In this document: one piece after another, positions 45,153-54,113 of the stretch
Position numbering within the stretch: the stretch's first letter is position 1
Layout: each line of letters begins with the position of its first letter
NCBI GenBank assembly: GCA_965370315.1
Contig: CBDUTO010000006.1
Location: 1-64,000, forward strand
Origin: 1-14-2-50-31-20 sp965370315
GTDB lineage: Bacteria; Bacteroidota; Ignavibacteria; Ignavibacteriales; Melioribacteraceae
Length of the DNA stretch: 64,000 nt
Direction of reading: 5' to 3'
Program-made: the position numbers and the translations under genes
Notes under the pieces: model-generated
Databases searched by the model: none
What the model was told of the DNA's origin: nothing
What the model saw: only the letters and a program-made list of their open reading frames with translations

Positions 45153-45908
45153 ATGCAAAATTTATCTGACAACAATATATTTTTAAAAGAAGATGTTCAT
45201 GAGTACCAATTAATTGATGATCCAGAAATGGAGTTTACATCATGTACGACTTTTGCAAAATACTTCTTCCAACCATTTGATAAAATTGGAATAGCTAATA
45301 ACCTAACATCCACTCATCCAAATTATATGGCAATGACTCCGCAATTGTTGGTTGAACAATGGGATAAAATTGCTGAAGAAGGGACTTTAATCCACAATGA
45401 AATAGAGCAATTTATAAAGAACCAAGTTGATGAACCTACGCGAGAAAAAAGTAAAGTAGCAATAGAATGGATTAAGAAAAATTTCACAGATAGATACGAT
45501 GTTTTTTCTGAAGTTATTATTTATTCAAAAGAGTTAGCACTTGCTGGTTCAATAGATATATTGCTTTATGATAAAGAGGAAAAAACCTATAAAATATTGG
45601 ATTGGAAAACTAACAAGAAAATAGAAACTACTTCTTTTAGAAATAGAATGGGTACACACAAAGCAAGCTCAAATCTTATGGATTGTAATTATACCCACTA
45701 TGCAATACAACTTTCACTCTATCGCTATATTTTAGAGGAATATTATAATATAGAAGTGACGGGAACAGCTATTTCCCATTTAACAGAAGGAAAAGTGATC
45801 TCTTATAAAACTGAGTATCGCAAACGTGAAATAGAAGATATGTTTAAAGCAGATAGAATTGCACTTAAGAAAAAAGCAGCTGATAGTTTAACCAAGGAAT
45901 ATATTTAG
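45153..45908 (+). CDS. PD-(D/E)XK nuclease-fold protein
   Basis: A 251-residue protein with a RecB/Cas4-like nuclease core: an early GTLIHNEIEQFIK helix with the His and Glu of motif I, AGSIDILLYDK (catalytic Asp), ILDWKTNKKI (the D/E-x-K motif is DWK) and a C-terminal YAIQLSLYRYILEEYY helix with the Gln-x-x-x-Tyr motif seen in RecB nucleases. It is not next to any cas or recombination gene. It could be a phage-like or stand-alone DNA repair nuclease. Its role remains open. Confidence 0.75.
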   Translation: MQNLSDNNIFLKEDVHEYQLIDDPEMEFTSCTTFAKYFFQPFDKIGIANNLTSTHPNYMAMTPQLLVEQWDKIAEEGTLIHNEIEQFIKNQVDEPTREKSKVAIEWIKKNFTDRYDVFSEVIIYSKELALAGSIDILLYDKEEKTYKILDWKTNKKIETTSFRNRMGTHKASSNLMDCNYTHYAIQLSLYRYILEEYYNIEVTGTAISHLTEGKVISYKTEYRKREIEDMFKADRIALKKKAADSLTKEYI

Positions 45909-45913
45909 AATAA

Positions 45914-46447
45914 TTATATTTGAGAAAATTCCAGAATTGTCTCAAAAGGTAGATGATCTCCCTCGTCATTTCCATAATGGGCAATTTTAATTATACCTTC
46001 TCGATCTATTAAAAAATCAGCTGGCATAGTAGTTAAGCTACCTTTGAATCTCAATGGAATATATCCTTTAAACATTCCCTTAATGAGTGTCGGCATTCGA
46101 AAAAGCATTCCCTTTAGCATACCCAAAAATGAATGTTCTATTCCATATTCATGGTAGTATTTGTTGCTTTCGTCAGCCAAAATCGGAAATGGGGCTTTAT
46201 GTCCCTCAGTGTGTTTTGTTAGGTTATCCAATGGTGAATCAAAAATAACAATGATTGTAAATTTGTTTCCAAATTCATCAAACCTCTGAACTAATTGATT
46301 TACTCTCAAGTTGCAAAATGAACAACTCGCAAAACGAAAAAATGATAGCATAAATGATTTTCCATTTAAACTTTCTAAATCAAAGATTGAACCATTAATT
46401 GCCGGAAGTTGTATCCCTTTTATTTTATCACCAGACATAAGTCTCAT
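45914..46447 (-). CDS. Peroxiredoxin-like (AhpC/TSA) protein
   Basis: A 177-residue protein with a thioredoxin-fold peroxiredoxin layout: LPAINGSIFDLESLNGKSF, RFASCSFCNLR (Cys-x-x-Cys at the active-site loop) and a PADFLIDREGIIK strand. It probably reduces peroxides or serves as a thiol oxidoreductase. The frame can begin at a TTG at 46453; the ATG at 46447 is used here, and 46438 is also possible. It converges with the nuclease gene with only 5 bp between stop codons. Confidence 0.8.
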   Translation of the reverse strand: MRLMSGDKIKGIQLPAINGSIFDLESLNGKSFMLSFFRFASCSFCNLRVNQLVQRFDEFGNKFTIIVIFDSPLDNLTKHTEGHKAPFPILADESNKYYHEYGIEHSFLGMLKGMLFRMPTLIKGMFKGYIPLRFKGSLTTMPADFLIDREGIIKIAHYGNDEGDHLPFETILEFSQI

Positions 46448-46480
46448 TAACAAACTTTTGTAATATTTAATTTATAAATC

Positions 46481-46765
46481 CTATTCATTAATAACTTTCA
46501 CACCTTTCCAAAAAGCAACATAGTTCTTAATCTCTTTTGCTTTTTCCTTTGGTTCAGGATAGTACCAAGCTGCATTAGCATTTGTTTTCCCATCAACTAT
46601 TACATTATAATATGATGCAAATCCTTTCCAAGGACAAAGGCTATCAGTATTGCTACTTTCAAAGTATTCTTTTTTCACCGAATTTTTAGGGAAATAATGA
46701 TTGTTTTCAACAACAATTGTTTCATTGCTTTCAGCTATTATTTTATTATTCCAAATTGCTTTCAT
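46481..46765 (-). CDS. DUF427 family protein
   Basis: A 94-residue protein with the whole DUF427 pattern: MKAIWNNKIIAESNETIVVE, YFPKNSVKKEYF, SLCPWKGFASYYNV, AAWYYPEPKEKAK, VAFWKGVKV. The function of the family is unknown. The frame is open to 46801, but AGGA lies just before the ATG at 46765, which begins the conserved part. It precedes the peroxiredoxin-like gene on the same strand by 34 bp. Confidence 0.88.
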   Translation of the reverse strand: MKAIWNNKIIAESNETIVVENNHYFPKNSVKKEYFESSNTDSLCPWKGFASYYNVIVDGKTNANAAWYYPEPKEKAKEIKNYVAFWKGVKVINE

Positions 46766-46939
46766 AGTAATTCCTACTTTTAATTTTATTGAGTTAAACA
46801 ACTCAACTGTTTTCTGTATGAAATATAAAATATTATTTATATCAATTGAGTAAGGTAGCTGACAATTAAGTATATAAAATTTTTAATAAAATCTTTATTA
46901 ATGAGTAAATTGCATCTCCAAATAATTAGGTCTATTTAA

Positions 46940-47671
46940 ATGAATATTATTATACTTACAGGAAAAGATTCTATTGAAAAAGATAAATATGAGCTAAGCG
47001 ATGATAGATTTTTACATATTAAGAATATTTTAAAATCAGAGGTTGGAGACACAGTAGAAATTGGTTTATTGAATAGTTCCACAGGAACAGCAAATATAGT
47101 AGAGATAAGTGATACAAAAATTTTACTAGAGATTGATAGTTTAACTAAGGGATCTGAAATTTTTCCAGAAATTACGGTAATTTGTGCACTTCCACGCCCA
47201 CAGACATTAAAAAAAATATTAAGCACTTGTGCAACAATGGGTGTAAGTAATTTATACCTAATCCGATCAGAAAAAGTTGAAAAGAGTTACTTCCATTCAC
47301 CACTATTAAAAGAGGAGAACTACACTAAATATTTGATTGAAGGATTAAGCCAAGGGAAAAGGACTGAGATCCCAAAAGTGAGTATTCACGATAAGTTTAA
47401 AGTCTTTTTTGAAAATAATTTTGAAGTGATTCGTAATAATTCAACTTGTCTACTGGCGCATCCAAACACAGAGAGTTATTTGAATAAATCCATACTTGAG
47501 AGCCCCCAAAATATAATTTTAGCAATTGGACCAGAAGGCGGCTGGAATGATTTTGAAATCAACTTAATGGAAGAGAAAGGGTTTATTAAATATAAACTTA
47601 GTGAAAGCATATTGCGTGTAGAAAATGCTGTAACTGCTGCTCTGTCTCAAATTGAATTAGTTTCCAATTAA
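46940..47671 (+). CDS. rsmE: 16S rRNA (uracil-1498-N3)-methyltransferase RsmE
   Basis: A 243-residue protein with an N-terminal PUA-like domain and a C-terminal SPOUT methyltransferase. Signatures are HIKNILKSEVGDTVEIG, ALPRPQTLKKIL, LIRSEKVEKSYF, LAIGPEGGWNDFE (knot region) and LSESILRVENAVTAALSQI. RsmE methylates U1498 of 16S rRNA. The length is usual for the family. The spacer 47672-47881 that follows shows no gene. Confidence 0.93.
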   Translation: MNIIILTGKDSIEKDKYELSDDRFLHIKNILKSEVGDTVEIGLLNSSTGTANIVEISDTKILLEIDSLTKGSEIFPEITVICALPRPQTLKKILSTCATMGVSNLYLIRSEKVEKSYFHSPLLKEENYTKYLIEGLSQGKRTEIPKVSIHDKFKVFFENNFEVIRNNSTCLLAHPNTESYLNKSILESPQNIILAIGPEGGWNDFEINLMEEKGFIKYKLSESILRVENAVTAALSQIELVSN

Positions 47672-47881
47672 TTTCTACTAAGTTAGAACCCTCACTTTTT
47701 TGGTCTGAGTGAACATAATTTTCAGAGGGAATATAGTTGCTTTAATGATCTTATTGTCCGCTTTTGTTTTGAATTATCCTAAAATAAGAAATAAAAATTA
47801 GGCTCTCCGTTTTCAATTGTAAGTTAAAATTGTTATCTCTATTTTATGTTTTTGATTAATATTTAATGAAAGATTTTATAT

Positions 47882-48592
47882 ATGAAAATAGATTTTTTGT
47901 GGAAAGGACTATTATATTTATTGATGTCCTTTGTAATTATTGGAGGCATTTCGTTTCCACTTGTTACTGAAGTAACTGAATGGTATCATTTCCCTTTTAT
48001 ACCTGGTTTAGGTGAACAAGCAAAAATTATATTTTTTCATGTTCCCACCTCCTGGCTTGCAAGTATTTCATTCCTAATGGCTATGATTTTCGGAATCAAG
48101 TACCTGCGTAGTAATAATTTGGATGACGATGCAAAGTCATTAGCAGCATTACAAATTGGAATGGTTTTTGTGATTCTTGCAACTGTAACTGGTTCTCTTT
48201 GGGCAAAATTTGCATGGGGATCGTTCTGGCATTGGGATCCTCGCGAAACATCAATTTTTGTATTAATGCTAATTTATGGTTCTCTTTTTGCTTTGCGATC
48301 AGCTGTAGAGAATGAGGATAAAAGAGCAAAACTTTCTGCAGTTTATTCTATAATTTCTTTTTTAACTGTTCCCTTCTTTGTCTTCATTATGCCAAGAATT
48401 ATGGCTGGTTTACATCCAGGCTCTGGAAGTGATGATCATGCAGGACCAGTACTTGAACTTAAAATGAACGGAAATATGCAGTTAATATTTTTTCTTTCAT
48501 TAATAGCTTTTTCTATTTTGTATTTCTGGATTTGGAATCTGACTTACAAATCAATAATTATTAAAGACAAACTTTCTAAGAAATATATTTGA
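47882..48592 (+). CDS. ccmC: Cytochrome c biogenesis protein CcmC
   Basis: A 236-residue protein with six membrane helices and the tryptophan-rich heme-handling WWD-type loop KFAWGSFWHWDPRETSIF, flanked by conserved His residues (KIIFFHVPTSW, then AGLHPG). CcmC presents haem to CcmE on the periplasmic side in system I cytochrome c maturation. The gene has a TATATG start with little Shine-Dalgarno. It leads a ccmC-ccmD-ccmE set; the CcmAB ABC subunits are not in the window. Confidence 0.9.
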   Translation: MKIDFLWKGLLYLLMSFVIIGGISFPLVTEVTEWYHFPFIPGLGEQAKIIFFHVPTSWLASISFLMAMIFGIKYLRSNNLDDDAKSLAALQIGMVFVILATVTGSLWAKFAWGSFWHWDPRETSIFVLMLIYGSLFALRSAVENEDKRAKLSAVYSIISFLTVPFFVFIMPRIMAGLHPGSGSDDHAGPVLELKMNGNMQLIFFLSLIAFSILYFWIWNLTYKSIIIKDKLSKKYI

Positions 48593-48599
48593 GGTAAAT

Positions 48600-48746
48600 G
48601 TGGAAGGACTAATGAGTTTTTTACACGATAATTCTATATACATTGTTTTAATTGTTACATTAATTATTTGGACAGGTATTTTTCTTTTACTTTTAACAAC
48701 AGATAAGCGATTAAAAGAGATTGAAAAAGAATTAAAGGAACAGTAA
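48600..48746 (+). CDS. Small CcmD-like protein
   Basis: A 48-residue ORF beginning with GTG at 48600, 5 nt after GAGG, encoding MEGLMSFLHDNSIYIVLIVT and a further LIIWTGIFLLLLTTDK, then a charged Lys/Glu tail. A single helix followed by basic-acidic residues, and its place between ccmC and ccmE, fit CcmD, which helps release holo-CcmE. Short CcmD proteins have little sequence identity, so the call rests on size, topology and position. Confidence 0.7.
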   Translation: MEGLMSFLHDNSIYIVLIVTLIIWTGIFLLLLTTDKRLKEIEKELKEQ

Positions 48747-48773
48747 ATTTTATAAAAATAAGGTAATAACGAG

Positions 48774-49166
48774 ATGAATAATAAATATATATTTGGTGGC
48801 TTTATAATAGTAGTGTTTTTTGGAATTATGGGTTACCTACTAACAGAAACAAACATAAAATATGAAGAAGATTTTTCACAAATATTAGAAAGTAGTGGCA
48901 CAATAAAAGCTACTGGAAGTTGGGTGAAAGAAAAAAATTATCAAATTGATAAACAAAAACGCCTCTTCTCTTTTTACATGCAAGACTTTAATGGAAAAGA
49001 GATTAAAGTTGTTTATAAAGGAGCAATACCAAATAATTTTGAGTCTTCTACAAGTGTTGTGGTTACTGGCAAATATGAGAATGGAAATTTTTACGCCTCC
49101 GATATTTTAACCAAATGTCCATCCAAATATGAAACTGAATATGAAGCTAGTCAAAAAACTTCATAG
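48774..49166 (+). CDS. ccmE: Cytochrome c maturation protein CcmE, Cys type
   Basis: A 130-residue protein with one N-terminal helix (about 5-24) and an OB-fold (GTIKATGSWVKEK, LFSFYMQDFNGKEIKVVYKG, VVVTGKYENGNFYASDILTK). In Escherichia coli the haem is attached to His in HxxxY; here the equivalent is Cys 115 in CPSKY, a CxxxY form. That variant is known in archaea and some Desulfovibrio. It carries haem from CcmC to the CcmF lyase encoded next. A terminator-like hairpin lies between the two genes. Confidence 0.85.
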   Translation: MNNKYIFGGFIIVVFFGIMGYLLTETNIKYEEDFSQILESSGTIKATGSWVKEKNYQIDKQKRLFSFYMQDFNGKEIKVVYKGAIPNNFESSTSVVVTGKYENGNFYASDILTKCPSKYETEYEASQKTS

Positions 49167-49187
49167 CATATTAAAATAATTTAGCAG

Positions 49188-49219
49188 GCCTAATTTCTTA
49201 ATCTGAGATTAGGCTTTTT
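49188..49219 (+). terminator. Intrinsic terminator between ccmE and ccmF
   Basis: GCCTAAT / ATTAGGC 7-bp stem (49188-49194 and 49208-49214) followed by TTTTT (49215-49219). It would end the ccmCDE transcript or attenuate read-through into ccmF. Confidence 0.75.
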
Positions 49220-49254
49220 ACAGTTTTTGAATTTATAATAGAAAGGATCTAAAA

Positions 49255-51672
49255 ATGATTGGAAATATACTTCTAACATTTGCTTTATTGGCATCTGTTT
49301 TTTCCATAATTATGTACTACCTAACATATAAAGGCTATAGTAATACATTAAAATTAGCTAGAGCTGGTTACCATGCTACTGCTATTTCTGTACTTGGTGC
49401 GTCCGCATATCTAATGAGTGCAATATTAAACCATCAGTACGAATTTAAATATATTTACGATTACTCAAATAGTGATCTTGCAATTGGAATGTTAATGTCA
49501 ACGTTCTACGCTGGACAAGAAGGAAGTTTTATGCTTTGGCTTCTGTTAACTGCATTATCAGGAATAGCTCTACTCGAATACACTGCAAAGCGTGGTGATT
49601 TAGAGAGCCGAGTGATGATGGTGTTCACTCTTGCATTGGCCTTCTTATTAGTGATGGTAAGCCCTGGACTTAAAAATCCATTTACACTAATATGGCTCGA
49701 TCCAACTTATATAGATATTAAAAACATTGCACAGACATATATATCACTTCCATTCTTGCAAGATTTTCTTTTCACGGATCAATCAACTGGAACGAGTTTA
49801 GTTTTACTTAATGAAAAATTAGCTGGTCTCCTTGCCAGTAACGGAATTTCGATAAATGATTTTATTGCATTCGGTAAAGGATTAAATCCATTACTTGATA
49901 ACTTCTGGATGCAAATTCATCCTCCAATGCTTTTTGTTGGATTTGCAATGTCAACTGTTCCCTTTGCATTTGCTTTTGCAGCGTTAATTAAAAACGATTA
50001 CCGCGAATGGGTTGCTCCTTCATTACCTTGGCTACTAGGTGGAATGGCAATACTAGGATTAGCAATAATGCTTGGTGGATATTGGGCATACATTATTCTT
50101 GGCTGGGGTGGATATTGGGGTTGGGATCCAGTGGAAAACTCATCCCTTGTTCCTTGGATTATCGGTGTTGCTGGAATTCATACAATGATTATTCAGAAAA
50201 AGACTCAGACAAAAGATCATCCTGGAAGATTTATTAAAACTAATTTAATCCTTTCAATTCTCACTTACTTGTTAGTTCTTTATTCAACATTCCTTACACG
50301 TAGTGGTGTATTAGGTTCAGCCTCTGTTCACTCCTTTGTTTCTCCTGGAATGGTAACATACATCTTACTACTTCTGTTTATTGGAACATTTACTATACTA
50401 GGATTTGGTGGAATAATCTACCGTTGGAAGTATTTAGAAAAAACTTTTACTGTAGAAGAAAATATTCTCTCAAAAGAGTTGGCTCTCTTTACAGCATCAG
50501 TTGTTCTAATTAGTTCATCAGTTATTATTCTTGCTGGAACCTCGGCTCCAATTTTTGGTTCAGCAGTAGAAATTAGTTTTTACAATGAGATGACTCTTCC
50601 AATTGCAATTTTAATGGGATTCTTAAATGGTGTTAGTCTTCTGCTTAATTGGAAAAAAACAAAAGAGAAAAAACTTATAGATGGTCTTAAAATTCCTTTA
50701 GCAGTTACATTTACGGTTACTCTAGTTACTGTATTCATAGGTGGTTTTACAGATATTATGGCAATCTTATTTTTATTCTCTGCTTATTTTACTCTAGTGT
50801 CAAATAGTCTAGTTGCATTCAAAATAATTAAAGGAAATGCATCTTTTGTTGGTGGTTACATTGCCCATATTGGTTTTGCCCTATTTATGCTTGGTGTAAT
50901 TGCTTCTGGTTGGTTTTCAGAGGAGAAACAACTAGAGTTAATACAGGGTGAAACTAAATCAGAGCTTGGTTACGATATTACTTTTACTGGATATCATCCA
51001 ATAGAGAATGGTAAAAAGTTTGCATTCGATATTTTAATTGAAAGAGATGGTTCAAAAAGTAATCTCGCACCAGTTATGTATATGTCAGAATTTAACCAAA
51101 GCTTAATGCGTGATCCTGATATTATAAATCTTATTACAAAGGATTTTTATATTTCACCAATCAGTTACGAAGAAGCAAAGACTTCAAACTCTGGTGGAGG
51201 ACATCAACACGAAACTACTTTATCAAAAGGAATTCCTTTTGAATTCCACGAGTCCCAAATTACTTTTACTAAATTTAATTTCCCTAAAGATGCGATGAAC
51301 TTGATGCAATCTGGTGCCGACTTTTTTATTGGTGCTTTGGTTGAGATAAATCACAATGGGAAAGTTTATAATGTTGAACCCAAAATGAAAAGTAGTGGTG
51401 GTAGCAAAACATATGAACATGTAACAATTGAAGAAGCAAATCTTAAAATTGAAATGTTAAATCTTGATGCTTCAGGTGTAATTGATGTGATTATTACTGA
51501 ACTAACTCCTGATGAAAACAACCAAACTATTCAAGTTGCTAAAGGTGCTTCACTCTGGGTAGATATGAGTATTAAGCCATTTATGAATTTAATTTGGATT
51601 GGAACTCTTACAATTGTTCTTGGGTTTTTAATTGCGATGGTGAGAAGAACTAAAGAAGCGAAGAGATCATAA
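49255..51672 (+). CDS. ccmF: Cytochrome c-type biogenesis protein CcmF (haem lyase)
   Basis: An 805-residue polytopic protein with many membrane helices. The WWD domain LGWGGYWGWDPVENSSLVPW near 285 and the periplasmic loop LPFAFAFAALI with LDNFWMQIHPPML are hallmarks of CcmF/CcsA haem lyases. A large periplasmic segment near the C-terminus contains HQHETTLSKG. It attaches haem to CxxCH motifs, supplying the multihaem proteins encoded downstream. AAAGGATC precedes the ATG. The spacer before it holds the terminator of ccmE. Confidence 0.92.
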   Translation: MIGNILLTFALLASVFSIIMYYLTYKGYSNTLKLARAGYHATAISVLGASAYLMSAILNHQYEFKYIYDYSNSDLAIGMLMSTFYAGQEGSFMLWLLLTALSGIALLEYTAKRGDLESRVMMVFTLALAFLLVMVSPGLKNPFTLIWLDPTYIDIKNIAQTYISLPFLQDFLFTDQSTGTSLVLLNEKLAGLLASNGISINDFIAFGKGLNPLLDNFWMQIHPPMLFVGFAMSTVPFAFAFAALIKNDYREWVAPSLPWLLGGMAILGLAIMLGGYWAYIILGWGGYWGWDPVENSSLVPWIIGVAGIHTMIIQKKTQTKDHPGRFIKTNLILSILTYLLVLYSTFLTRSGVLGSASVHSFVSPGMVTYILLLLFIGTFTILGFGGIIYRWKYLEKTFTVEENILSKELALFTASVVLISSSVIILAGTSAPIFGSAVEISFYNEMTLPIAILMGFLNGVSLLLNWKKTKEKKLIDGLKIPLAVTFTVTLVTVFIGGFTDIMAILFLFSAYFTLVSNSLVAFKIIKGNASFVGGYIAHIGFALFMLGVIASGWFSEEKQLELIQGETKSELGYDITFTGYHPIENGKKFAFDILIERDGSKSNLAPVMYMSEFNQSLMRDPDIINLITKDFYISPISYEEAKTSNSGGGHQHETTLSKGIPFEFHESQITFTKFNFPKDAMNLMQSGADFFIGALVEINHNGKVYNVEPKMKSSGGSKTYEHVTIEEANLKIEMLNLDASGVIDVIITELTPDENNQTIQVAKGASLWVDMSIKPFMNLIWIGTLTIVLGFLIAMVRRTKEAKRS

Positions 51673-51687
51673 TTTTTTTTAATCGTC

Positions 51688-51717
51688 ATACCCGCAATTT
51701 TCTAGCGGGTATCTTTT
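51688..51717 (+). terminator. Terminator after ccmF
   Basis: Stem ATACCCGC / GCGGGTAT (51688-51695, 51705-51712) with a 9-nt loop, then CTTTT. It also lies on the 3' side of the convergent histidine kinase gene and could act in both directions. Confidence 0.8.
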
Positions 51718-51772
51718 ACATATTTAGCGATTCTTAATAAGGTCTTTCGGTATTGCCACCATTATTATTCTC

Positions 51773-53170
51773 TCATTCTAATAATAATGTTGGCATTTCT
51801 AAAATAAAAACTGTTCCTTTAGGTTTATTATCCCGCACCAATATTTTTCCACCCATTTTTGTCACAACATTTTCCACTAGATTTAGCCCAAGTCCATGCC
51901 CTTTAATTACACCACTTTCAATATTCTCACCTCTATAGAATCTTTCAAATACTTTGCTTTTTTCAGCATCAGGTATTCCAATTCCATTGTCATAAATTAA
52001 TATTTTAATGTTTTCACTTCCCTTTTCAACTTCAACCCTAATCTCGTCATTTTTTGATGAGTATTTAATACCATTACTTATCAGATTTTCTAATACCATT
52101 TTAAAATATTCACCTTCACCTTTAAGGTATATATTTTCAGATATGTTTATTGTAACGTTACTAGTTTTGAATGCTTCCTTAACTTCATTGTTTAATAAAT
52201 TTGTTAAGCTAAAGACTTTATGACTATCACTACAAACTGAACAATCCTTTGCAAGTATTAAAAGTGTTTTAACAATATTTATCATTTCAGAGGTTTGCTC
52301 ATCAATATTTTCTAATGTCTCTTTATATTCCTCAATAGTGTGTTCTTTTTTTAATACATATTCCAACTCTGTATTAATTGCAGTTAATGGAGTCATTAAT
52401 TGATGTGATGCATTATCGGAGAATTGTGATATTTGATTTATTTGGAATTCCAAACGATCAAATAAATTATTAAGTGTTGCTTTCAGCCTTCCAAGTTCAT
52501 CTTCATTGTCTGCATCATAATCAATTCGCTTGCTTAAGTTTGTAGCTGTAATTTCATTGGAAATTTTAATAATCTTATTTATAGGATTTAACGATTGCTT
52601 TGCAAAAAACAGCCCCACAAGTAAAAAAAGTATAAACGCTAAAGGAAGGGTTAATAAATTAAAAGAAATAATATCTTCAGTAGCACTATTAACGGCCGTT
52701 TTTGTCGTTGATAGTTGGATATAGCCAAAAATTTCATTCCTAAAATATATTTTTGAATAACAAACCCTTAGTCCTTTGAAATTAACATTTTCATCTTTTA
52801 TTAAAAACTCATCAGGAAATTCATAAACTGCTGCAGGTAATCCGGGTATAAATTTTATATTTGCGCTTTGAAAAAATAGAGTTCCATCTTTACCATAGAT
52901 TTGAACGAAGAATGCATTATCTGTTTCGTGAAGCATTTCATATTCTTGAAATGTCTTTTCCGATTCTATTACTATAGTATCATCAATAATTTCTATGTTA
53001 TTTCTTATATGCTCAATTTCATGCTTTAATCTTGTATCAATATTATCGATAAAAAAGTAATTTATTTGAATAACTGTAAAAAAGTTAAAAATTAGATATC
53101 CAATAAATAATACTAAAGTTAAAATTGTAGCATTCTTTCTTACACTCTTTGTAATCATTGGTTTTTTCAT
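51773..53170 (-). CDS. Sensor histidine kinase (CpxA/EnvZ-type)
   Basis: A 465-residue membrane kinase: TM1 near the N-terminus (LTLVLFIGYLIFNFFTVI), a periplasmic domain of about 130 residues, TM2 (LLTLPLAFILFLLVGLFFA), HAMP, HisKA (NASHQLMTPLTAINTELEYV), a CSVC dithiol in LAKDCSVCSDSH, and a HATPase domain (NLISNGIKYSSKND, DNGIGIPDAEKSKVFERFY, GHGLGLNLV). The frame extends to 53206, but the ATG at 53170 begins the plausible N-terminus and lies 4 bp past the response-regulator stop. It is transcribed with that gene and is likely to control the neighbouring cytochrome genes. Confidence 0.92.
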   Translation of the reverse strand: MKKPMITKSVRKNATILTLVLFIGYLIFNFFTVIQINYFFIDNIDTRLKHEIEHIRNNIEIIDDTIVIESEKTFQEYEMLHETDNAFFVQIYGKDGTLFFQSANIKFIPGLPAAVYEFPDEFLIKDENVNFKGLRVCYSKIYFRNEIFGYIQLSTTKTAVNSATEDIISFNLLTLPLAFILFLLVGLFFAKQSLNPINKIIKISNEITATNLSKRIDYDADNEDELGRLKATLNNLFDRLEFQINQISQFSDNASHQLMTPLTAINTELEYVLKKEHTIEEYKETLENIDEQTSEMINIVKTLLILAKDCSVCSDSHKVFSLTNLLNNEVKEAFKTSNVTINISENIYLKGEGEYFKMVLENLISNGIKYSSKNDEIRVEVEKGSENIKILIYDNGIGIPDAEKSKVFERFYRGENIESGVIKGHGLGLNLVENVVTKMGGKILVRDNKPKGTVFILEMPTLLLE

Positions 53171-53174
53171 AATC

Positions 53175-53843
53175 TTAACTAGAGATAAAAAGATATCCCT
53201 CCCCATAAACTGACTTAATAAATTTTTTGCCCGTACTTTTTTCCAATTTATTTCTAAGATTTTTTACAGTTACATCAACAACATTAGTACCAGGTATAAA
53301 CTTTAATTTCCAAACATCCTCACACAAAGTTTTTCTATTTATTATCTGGTCTTTGTTTTCTAAGAAATATTTTAATAATTCAAACTCCATTTCAGGAAGC
53401 TTTATAGAGTCTGTTTCTGTTTTAAGTATATGTGTAATAAGATTTAAAGATAAATTTTCAAATTCAATTATACTACTAGAAAACTTATTTCTTCTTATTT
53501 GAGCATTAACTCTAGCAAGTACTTCCTCAAAGGAGAATGGCTTGGTAACATAATCATCCGCCCCACTATCAAGCGCCTCAACTTTGTTTGCAATATTTGT
53601 GAGAGCCGTTAGTAAAATAATTGGAGTATTATTATTTGCACTGCGTATTCTCTTGCAAACATTTATACCCGTTACCTCAGGTAGTCTCCAATCTAATAGA
53701 ATAATATCAAATTTTTCTTTTGATACAATTTCTAGAGCCTCTGCACCATCGTAGCAAACAATGGTATCAAAACCTTCATCATTAAAATTTTTCTTTAATG
53801 AGTTAGCTATTTTTTTTTCATCTTCTACAATTAATATTTTCAT
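53175..53843 (-). CDS. OmpR-family response regulator
   Basis: A 222-residue protein: receiver (ILIVEDEKKIANSL, phospho-acceptor Asp 51 in IILLDWRLPE, LLTALT, TKPFSFEEV) and a winged-helix output domain (LNLITHILKTETDSIKLPEME, then VVDVTVKNLRNKLEK, YGEGYLF). It is the first gene of a two-gene operon with the kinase. The promoter region contains a TGAAAAA/TTTTTCA palindrome (53904-53919), also found before both cytochrome genes, suggesting autoregulation and control of the cytochromes. Confidence 0.93.
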   Translation of the reverse strand: MKILIVEDEKKIANSLKKNFNDEGFDTIVCYDGAEALEIVSKEKFDIILLDWRLPEVTGINVCKRIRSANNNTPIILLTALTNIANKVEALDSGADDYVTKPFSFEEVLARVNAQIRRNKFSSSIIEFENLSLNLITHILKTETDSIKLPEMEFELLKYFLENKDQIINRKTLCEDVWKLKFIPGTNVVDVTVKNLRNKLEKSTGKKFIKSVYGEGYLFISS

Positions 53844-53903
53844 TTCGGTTCCCTTCTCGAAACAAATATATAAAATATCTTACTAAAAGTATTTATTAGA
53901 ATA

Positions 53904-53919
53904 ATGAAAAATTTTTCAT
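53904..53919. promoter_or_regulatory. Candidate operator S1 (upstream of the response regulator)
   Basis: ATGAAAAATTTTTCAT, a perfect 16-bp palindrome 61 bp upstream of the response-regulator start. The same core appears at S2 and S3. Confidence 0.6.
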
Positions 53920-53960
53920 GTTTATATGCGGAAACAACACCTAATAATACGTCAAGGTTT

Positions 53961-53984
53961 AATAATGAAAAATTTTTCATTATT
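53961..53984. promoter_or_regulatory. Candidate operator S2 (upstream of the hexahaem gene)
   Basis: A 24-bp perfect palindrome with half-site AATAATGAAAAA, 129 bp upstream of the lipoprotein start. It is followed by GTTTCCTTT, as at S3. Confidence 0.6.
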
Positions 53985-54113
53985 GTTTCCTTTACTATTA
54001 TTTACAGTTTTTTAAAGTTTATGAGTACAAATTAATAGTATATAAATACTACACGATTGTGTGCTTACTTAAGTAAAGCAATACAGTAATTCTAAACAAA
54101 TTGAGGTAATATT

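Noticed and set aside
47695..47725. TCACT...AGTGA pairing after rsmE as a terminator
   Set aside because: The arms are only 5 bp long and no U tract follows.
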